Assembly: GCA_965200975.1 (NCBI GenBank)
Contig: OZ241740.1
Coordinates: forward strand, 1,364,001 to 1,428,000
Reading direction: 5' to 3'
Length of the DNA stretch: 64,000 nt
Source of the DNA: S5-327 sp965200975
GTDB lineage: Bacteria; Chloroflexota; Dehalococcoidia; Lucifugimonadales; Australimonadaceae
The translations under genes were made by a program, and so were the position numbers. Below, piece by piece: positions 59,659 through 64,000 of the stretch; positions within the stretch are counted from its first letter, which is position 1, and every line of letters begins with the position of its first letter. Under the pieces are notes generated by a model. That model saw only the letters and a program-made list of their open reading frames with translations, did no database searches and was not told the origin of the DNA.

Positions 59659-60835
59659 CACCTGCCCCCTTCCGAGACGCGGAAAGCGACGCGGGCGATC
59701 GCCAGCCCGCCGGCGGCGACTCCCGCGATGACCCCAAGCTCCAGCCCGTGGTCGGGCAGGGAGGTCGCTCCGGTCAGCACGCCCTCGAACGCGTCGACAG
59801 CGTACTTGTTCAGGGTGAACCGGCTCAGCATGTACAGCAGTCCGGAATCGCCAACGGGCAGGAACGTGCCGCCGAACAGGGTCATGCCCATGGTGAACAC
59901 GACCGCCGCCCAGACGGCCTGCTCCTGCGAGCGCGCGACCGAGGCTATCGCCAGGCCGATCGCGCTCACCGAAGCAGCAGCCGTTATCGCAAGAACGACG
60001 CTCTGCGCAAACGCCGACGGGCTCCCGACGCGCAAGACTGCGAAGGCCAACGCCAGCAGTATCACGCTTTGCACGACGCCCCGGCCCACCCCGCAAGGAA
60101 CTTGCCGATGAACAGCTGGCCCGAGCTCAGCCGCGTCGTAAGCAGCCGCTCGAGCAGCCCGCTGCGGCGTTCTTCTATCAACGACTGCGCGCTGAGCGTC
60201 ACCGAGAAGAGCAGGAACATCACCACGACGCCCGGAATCAGCCGGTCGATGTAGCGTGACTCGCCGCCGGCGAGCGACTCGACCTCTACGGTTACGACAG
60301 GCGCAGTTCGCGCGCTTGCCGAGAGTCCCGCGACTGTGTCTGCGATGTCCGCGTCGGACGCGGCGCCGCTCGTCAGCGCGCGCATCGCATACCGCGCCTC
60401 GTACTCCTCCGCCACGCCGGCGAGGGCGCCCTGAACGATGCCCGCCGCCAGCTGGCCTTCCTGGCCGCCGTTGCCGCGCTGCTTGACGATCACCGCTGCG
60501 GGAACGCCCGCCTCGAGGCTCGCGGTGAACCCCTCGGGGATTACGAACCCTGTGAGCGCCGCCGACCGGTCGAGCGCGTCATCCAGCTCGGCGGCGGAGT
60601 AGCGCTCAACCGACAGGCCGTCCACAGCCTCAATGCGCTCGATAAGGCGACGGGCTGCGTCGCCTCCGTCGAGGTCCGCAACGTGCGCTATCCCGCTAAA
60701 GGACGCGCCTCCGCCGAACACGCCGTACATCAGCGCGAAGAGCGCGACAGGCAAGGCCAGGCTGAACGCGAGGTCGCCGCGATCGGCGAGGTAGCGCTTG
60801 ACCTCCAGTACGGCGAAAAAGACGGGCCGGGTCAT
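59658..60835 (-). pseudogene. ABC-2 type permease interrupted by a frameshift
   Basis: The first frame (60835 to 60062) encodes an ABC-2 permease through EERRSGLLERLLTTRLSSGQ and IGKFLAGW, then falls out of frame and stops after about 8 more residues. The second frame (from about 60089 to 59658) resumes with GRGVVQSVILLALAF and the last four TM segments and ends normally. Adding one base to the G run at 60089-60092 (C run on the + strand) restores LAGVGRGVVQ and a normal ~390-residue protein. Sequencing error, true pseudogene or a slippery-site event are all possible; the intact partner genes favour an assembly error. Confidence 0.8.
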
Positions 60836-60838
60836 CAA

Positions 60839-61585
60839 CTAGTCGCGCAGGCGCCTGCCCGTGAGATCGAGGAACACCTGCTCGAGGGTCGTGTGCTCCG
60901 GGTCGCCTGTTCCGGCCTTGAGCTCCGCCGGAGTCCCCATGGCGATGATTCGTCCGTTGTCCATAATCCCGATGCGGTCGCAGATGTGATCGGCCTCTTC
61001 CATATAGTGCGTGGTGTAGAGCACCGTCATGCCGCCCTGGCGCAGTGCGAGCGTCGTGTCGAAGATGTGGTTCCGCGATTGCGGGTCGATGCCGACCGTG
61101 GGCTCGTCCAGGAAGAGCAGGGCAGGGCTGCCCATCAGCGCGACAGCTATGTTGACGCGCCGCTTCATGCCGCCGGAGAAGCGGGACACCGGATCCTTGC
61201 CTCTGCTTTCAAGCCCCGCCATCTCGAGGAGCCCGACGGCGCGCGCTTTCGCCTCTCTGCCGCCGAGTCCCGACATTCTCCCGAAGAACACCAGGTTGTC
61301 GAACGCTGAGAGTTCCGGATAGAGCGCGACCTCCTGCGGACAGACGCCGATGAGCTTTCGCGCCTCGTCCGCCTCCCGCACGACCGAGCGTCCGCCGATG
61401 ATCACGTCGCCCAAATCGGGAGCGAGCACCGTGGACAGCATGCGGATTGTCGTCGTCTTCCCGGCCCCGTTCGGTCCGAGCAGGCCGAAGATCTCCTGTT
61501 TCCGCAGTGAGAACGAGACGCCGTCGACAGCCTGCACGCCGCCGAACTGCTTGCTCAGCTCCGCCGCTACGAGGACGTCTTCCAA
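60839..61585 (-). CDS. ABC-2 exporter ATP-binding protein
   Basis: 248 residues from a TTG start at 61585, 17 bases past the stop of the Rieske gene; no better start exists because the frame further upstream overlaps that gene. Walker A GPNGAGKTTT, Q-loop CPQEVALYPEL, signature FSGGMKRRVNIA, Walker B LLFLDEPTVGIDP and H-loop TTHYMEEAD are all intact. DrrA/CcmA-like ATPase energising the two ABC-2 permeases downstream. The first permease begins three bases after its stop. Confidence 0.92.
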   Translation of the reverse strand: MEDVLVAAELSKQFGGVQAVDGVSFSLRKQEIFGLLGPNGAGKTTTIRMLSTVLAPDLGDVIIGGRSVVREADEARKLIGVCPQEVALYPELSAFDNLVFFGRMSGLGGREAKARAVGLLEMAGLESRGKDPVSRFSGGMKRRVNIAVALMGSPALLFLDEPTVGIDPQSRNHIFDTTLALRQGGMTVLYTTHYMEEADHICDRIGIMDNGRIIAMGTPAELKAGTGDPEHTTLEQVFLDLTGRRLRD

Positions 61586-61602
61586 TCGAGTCCCAGACCT
61601 CG

Positions 61603-62940
61603 CTAGTGCTGGCGGCCGTCCGAGTACCAGGCGCCCGATCGTTGCGCGCCGCCGGTGTCGGCGGCCTTGCCCCACACCTGCGGGCGAGCCTCCACGCCGT
61701 CCCACTCCTTCAGACGCGCTCCGGAGCCTGAGAGCACTGCCTCGACGTCCGGCGTTCGCGGAAGGACGCCCCTGAACGGCCCGCCAATCTCGTCGTACCC
61801 GGGGTACATATAGAACTCGCAAGGCAGCACGATGACGCCCGGGTCTTCCTCGTACACGTTCTTGGGCTTGCCGCCGTCCTCCACGACGTCGATCTGCTCG
61901 CTCAGCATTCGCCGGAACATAATGACGCCCACGTCGGTAACCCCAAGCCGTTCCGTCGTCCGGTCGCTCACCGGGCCCTGGATCACCCACGCCACCTGGT
62001 CCTGGGCTGCGACGTAGTCGCGGACGATGCGTCCGTTCTCGTCGAACAGCGGGCGCTCGTCGAACGGGATCTCGGTCTGCGGCTCTTCGCCTTCGTTGTA
62101 CTGCCGGTAGTTCGTGATGATGTGCAGCGTGTGGGTGTCGTCGACCGGCACGCGTATCTCCAGGCCGTGGCTCACGCGCAGGATGTTGGGGAAGAGAATG
62201 GGGTGGCCGATCGCCCAGTGGTCGTCGGCCTCGGTCTCCTCGCCGACCAGCCGGCGCTTGATGACGCCATAGTCGGTGATCTCGAACCCAATCTTGCGGT
62301 GATCGGCGCCTCGCGCACCCATCACCGAGTTCCAGGCGTCGCGCTCTTCGGGCGACTTCATGCGGTTCATCTGCCAGCCGCCCCAGTAGCGGTGCAGCCA
62401 TTGGAAGTGGAGCGGGTCGAGCGAGTTCTCCTGGCACTGCAGCCAGTTGCACGGCAGCATCACGGCCCAGTTGTCCTTGTGGCCCTCCCATGCGAGGACG
62501 TCCCACTTGGGCAGCGCCGGAGCAGGCAAGGGGCCCATGTACACGAATACCAGCCCGCCGAGCTCCTGCACGGGGTAGGACTTGATGCGCACCTTTTCTT
62601 TGAATTTCGAGCCTTCCGGCTCCGACGGCTGATCGACGCACTGCCCGTGCTCGTTGAAGACCCATCCGTGGTAGGCGCAGCGGATGCCGTTCTCCTCCGG
62701 GACGCCGTAGGAGAGGTTCGCCTTCCGGTGCGCGCAACTCGGCTCGATGCAACCCACCGTCCCCTTGGCGTCGCGGTAGAGCACAAGGTCTTCGCCGAGG
62801 AGCCGCGCCTCTTTCGTCGGGTTATCGGCGGTGAGCTGGGCGCTGCCGGCGATAGGATGCCAGTAGCGGCGCATCAGCTCGCCCATCGGCGTTCCGGGCC
62901 CCACCTGCGTCAGGCGTTCGTTCTGTTGTTGAGTGAGCAT
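61603..62940 (-). CDS. Rieske non-heme iron oxygenase, single-subunit type (second copy)
   Basis: 445 residues; AAAGGAG ribosome site before the ATG. Rieske ligands in EPSCAHRKANLSYG and RCAYHGWVFNE; iron triad in QENSLDPLHFQWLHRYWGG. It aligns throughout with 37610-38872 and shares long identical stretches, but has a different C-terminal 25 residues (VWGKAADTGGAQRSG). Ring hydroxylation or O-demethylation is likely, with a reductase encoded elsewhere. The ABC exporter ATPase gene follows at 17 bases, which hints at joint expression. Confidence 0.92.
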   Translation of the reverse strand: MLTQQQNERLTQVGPGTPMGELMRRYWHPIAGSAQLTADNPTKEARLLGEDLVLYRDAKGTVGCIEPSCAHRKANLSYGVPEENGIRCAYHGWVFNEHGQCVDQPSEPEGSKFKEKVRIKSYPVQELGGLVFVYMGPLPAPALPKWDVLAWEGHKDNWAVMLPCNWLQCQENSLDPLHFQWLHRYWGGWQMNRMKSPEERDAWNSVMGARGADHRKIGFEITDYGVIKRRLVGEETEADDHWAIGHPILFPNILRVSHGLEIRVPVDDTHTLHIITNYRQYNEGEEPQTEIPFDERPLFDENGRIVRDYVAAQDQVAWVIQGPVSDRTTERLGVTDVGVIMFRRMLSEQIDVVEDGGKPKNVYEEDPGVIVLPCEFYMYPGYDEIGGPFRGVLPRTPDVEAVLSGSGARLKEWDGVEARPQVWGKAADTGGAQRSGAWYSDGRQH

Positions 62941-63249
62941 GGCTGTACTCCTTTGAGCAAAGATACTCTTCCCGGGCAGGGCGAGGCAATTCTCCAGCCT
63001 GCGAGAACACGGCAGCGGACGTCAATAGCGGCTGCGCAACTGCGGCGTATGCAAGAGTCGACTGTTCAGCGTTGCTGAGCTGGCGGAGCGATAGCGATGG
63101 GCGAGCGAGAGCGCCAGACCCCTTAGGGGGAGGGGAGTGATTGGCGTTGCGTGAAACCGGGGAGAGGGCGCCTCTCCCTATCAGAGCGGGCGCGGGAGGC
63201 GGGCCGGGGCCTCCCCGAGTCCGTCGGGTGACTCCGGCCCGCGCTCTTC
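62941..63249. other. 309-bp intergenic region with hairpins
   Basis: Lies between the bicupin stop (63250) and the Rieske start (62940), both minus strand. It contains a GC-rich hairpin directly after the bicupin stop (63199-63242), a second inverted repeat around 63161-63180 (GGGAGAGGGCGCCTCTCCC) and fragments resembling the dispersed GGGG-CTGGGGG family. The Rieske ribosome site is AAAGGAG. No gene seen. Confidence 0.55.
63199..63242 (-). terminator. Branched hairpin after the fourth bicupin
   Basis: GCGGGCCGG (63199-63207) pairs with CCGGCCCGC (63234-63242), and GAGTC/GACTC pair within the loop. It starts 7 bases past the bicupin stop. There is no T-run, but the position suggests transcription termination or mRNA end protection. 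Confidence 0.6.
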
Positions 63250-64000
63250 CTAGGTCGACGCCACCGAGGCTGTTTTGAACGTGAAGTTCGGGTCGGTGTA
63301 GACCTCCGGGGCCATCCGGGACTCCAGCCCGCGCTTGGAGAGCTCCTCCTCGAACAGCTGCCGGATCCATGGGTCTTCGTTCACGTACTCGATGTTCTCG
63401 CCCTCGGCGTTGCCCTGTTCGTCCTCCTCTTTGCCGAGGAATTGCACGGGCGGGTGGAGCGCGAAGTAGCGCGCCGCTTTCTCGCCGAGGTTGAAGTGCT
63501 GGTGGAAATACTGGTCGGGAGGCGTAAGCGCGCTCCCCTCATGCCACGGGTAGACGATCTTCTCGCCGCCGTTCTGGGGCCACATCACGGAGAACCCTTC
63601 GCCGCCGGGAATGACGATCAGCCGGCCCGGCCCGTGCCGGTGCGCCTTCTTGTACGTTCCTGCGGGGAAGACCGACATATGCGCCGATATTTCGGAATTC
63701 GGCACGTACATAGCGATCGACGAACCGCCCGCGCCGCGGCGTCCGGCGGCGGTGAGCTTGTCCCACGCCAGAAGGTCCGGCCAGAAGTTGCCGCTCCATA
63801 CCGTCGAGCCGACCGCTCCCCACGCGCTGCCGAAGTTCTTCTCGATGTCCTTCGCCTCGGAGAAGAAGTTCTCGTCGGCGTTGTCGAGGATGCTCTTGTT
63901 CACGTGGGCGTTGTTCATAAAGAACTCGGGGTCGGGGATCGTGCTCATGGCGATGGGGAGGTAGTTGAAGTAGAGCAGCCGCAACGGAGTGTTGCTCATG
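63250..64000 (-). CDS. Two-domain cupin protein (bicupin), copy 4, N-terminus beyond the window
   Basis: The visible 250 C-terminal residues contain the linker (VWSGNFWPDLLAWDKL) and the second cupin: SAHMSVFPAGTYKKAHRHGP, where cupin 2 has HxH, GGEGFSVMW and YFHQHFNLG with the third His. It diverges from copies 1-3: there is no FIPYCTGEVG ending, an insertion rich in Glu (EEDEQGNAEGEN) precedes the IEYVNEDPWIRQLFEEEL stretch, and the last part is MAPEVYTDPNFTFK. The frame stays open to the window end. Upstream of the second Rieske oxygenase on the same strand. Confidence 0.72.
   Translation of the reverse strand, partial: MSNTPLRLLYFNYLPIAMSTIPDPEFFMNNAHVNKSILDNADENFFSEAKDIEKNFGSAWGAVGSTVWSGNFWPDLLAWDKLTAAGRRGAGGSSIAMYVPNSEISAHMSVFPAGTYKKAHRHGPGRLIVIPGGEGFSVMWPQNGGEKIVYPWHEGSALTPPDQYFHQHFNLGEKAARYFALHPPVQFLGKEEDEQGNAEGENIEYVNEDPWIRQLFEEELSKRGLESRMAPEVYTDPNFTFKTASVAST

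Noticed and set aside
58474..60096. 540-codon frame extending the second ABC-2 permease upstream
   Set aside because: The extension overlaps the C-terminal half of the first permease in another frame; ATG at 59658 with a TGATG junction is the proper start.
60839..62752. 637-codon frame fusing the ABC ATPase with sequence inside the Rieske gene
   Set aside because: The N-terminal 390 residues overlap the second Rieske oxygenase in another frame. The ATPase starts at the TTG after that gene's stop.

Overview
The window is a high-GC (roughly 60-65 %), gene-dense bacterial segment with about 64 protein genes (one split by a frameshift, two cut by the window edges) and one tRNA. No rRNA, IS element, integrase or CRISPR array was seen. 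The content points to Chloroflexota, most likely a Dehalococcoidia/SAR202-type heterotroph: COG2159 amidohydrolases, two-domain cupins, single-component Rieske oxygenases, LigB-type extradiol dioxygenases, MFS exporters, an F420-type nitroreductase and an LLM flavin oxidoreductase. This assignment is an inference from gene content, not a phylogeny.

Layout. 1-6.1 kb: desaturase-like gene fragment, nitroreductase, MFS exporter, a metallo-beta-lactamase-fold protein with eroded metal ligands, a peroxiredoxin-mogA-trmD operon and tRNA-Pro(UGG). 6.2-12.8 kb: MFS, two amidohydrolases, epimerase, zinc alcohol dehydrogenase and a cysteine-dioxygenase-like cupin. 13.0-15.5 kb: a lipoprotein that combines a ZnuA/AztC zinc-binding protein with an AztD-like propeller. 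16.0-28 kb: two bicupins, CoxG-like protein, GMC oxidoreductase, LVIVD propeller, LigJ-type hydratase, DHA2 exporter, a second cysteine-dioxygenase-like protein, SDR and amidohydrolase. 28.1-31.2 kb: DprA-like gene coupled to a RecQ helicase with a C-terminal phosphoribosyltransferase domain. 31.4-47.4 kb: a long catabolic region (amidase, amidohydrolase, Asp/Glu racemase family, MFS, bicupin, Rieske oxygenase, alpha/beta hydrolase, heme-oxygenase-like diiron protein, Gfo/Idh/MocA, cupin, ABM protein, LLM oxidoreductase, isochorismatase-like hydrolase, two tandem SDRs, LigB-LigA fusion dioxygenase). 47.4-55.5 kb: iron ABC permease and binding protein, Trm112-like and CopD-like proteins, a candidate UxxC selenoprotein, mutL, a degenerate HAM1-like protein, mutY and a TlpA/CcmG thioredoxin. 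55.6-64 kb: small protein, LigJ-like amidohydrolase, LigB dioxygenase, ABC-2 exporter with a frameshifted permease, second Rieske oxygenase and part of a fourth bicupin.

How the genes fit together. Rieske oxygenases (ring hydroxylation or O-demethylation), LigB-type meta-cleavage enzymes, LigJ-type hydratases, SDRs, amidohydrolases and cupins look like parts of modular aromatic or lignin-derived carbon catabolism along protocatechuate/gallate 4,5-cleavage lines, with no complete pathway in one operon. Genes stand singly or in short clusters, with strong inverted repeats at many convergent junctions and a dispersed intergenic repeat family.

Most unusual items: (1) the AztC/AztD in-loop fusion at 13.0-15.5 kb; (2) an ArsC/Spx-like reading frame at 51.2 kb with an in-frame TGA exactly where the first redox cysteine belongs, followed by a hairpin; (3) the DprA/RecQ-phosphoribosyltransferase pair, which resembles ShosTA-type anti-phage toxin-antitoxin pairs with an added helicase.
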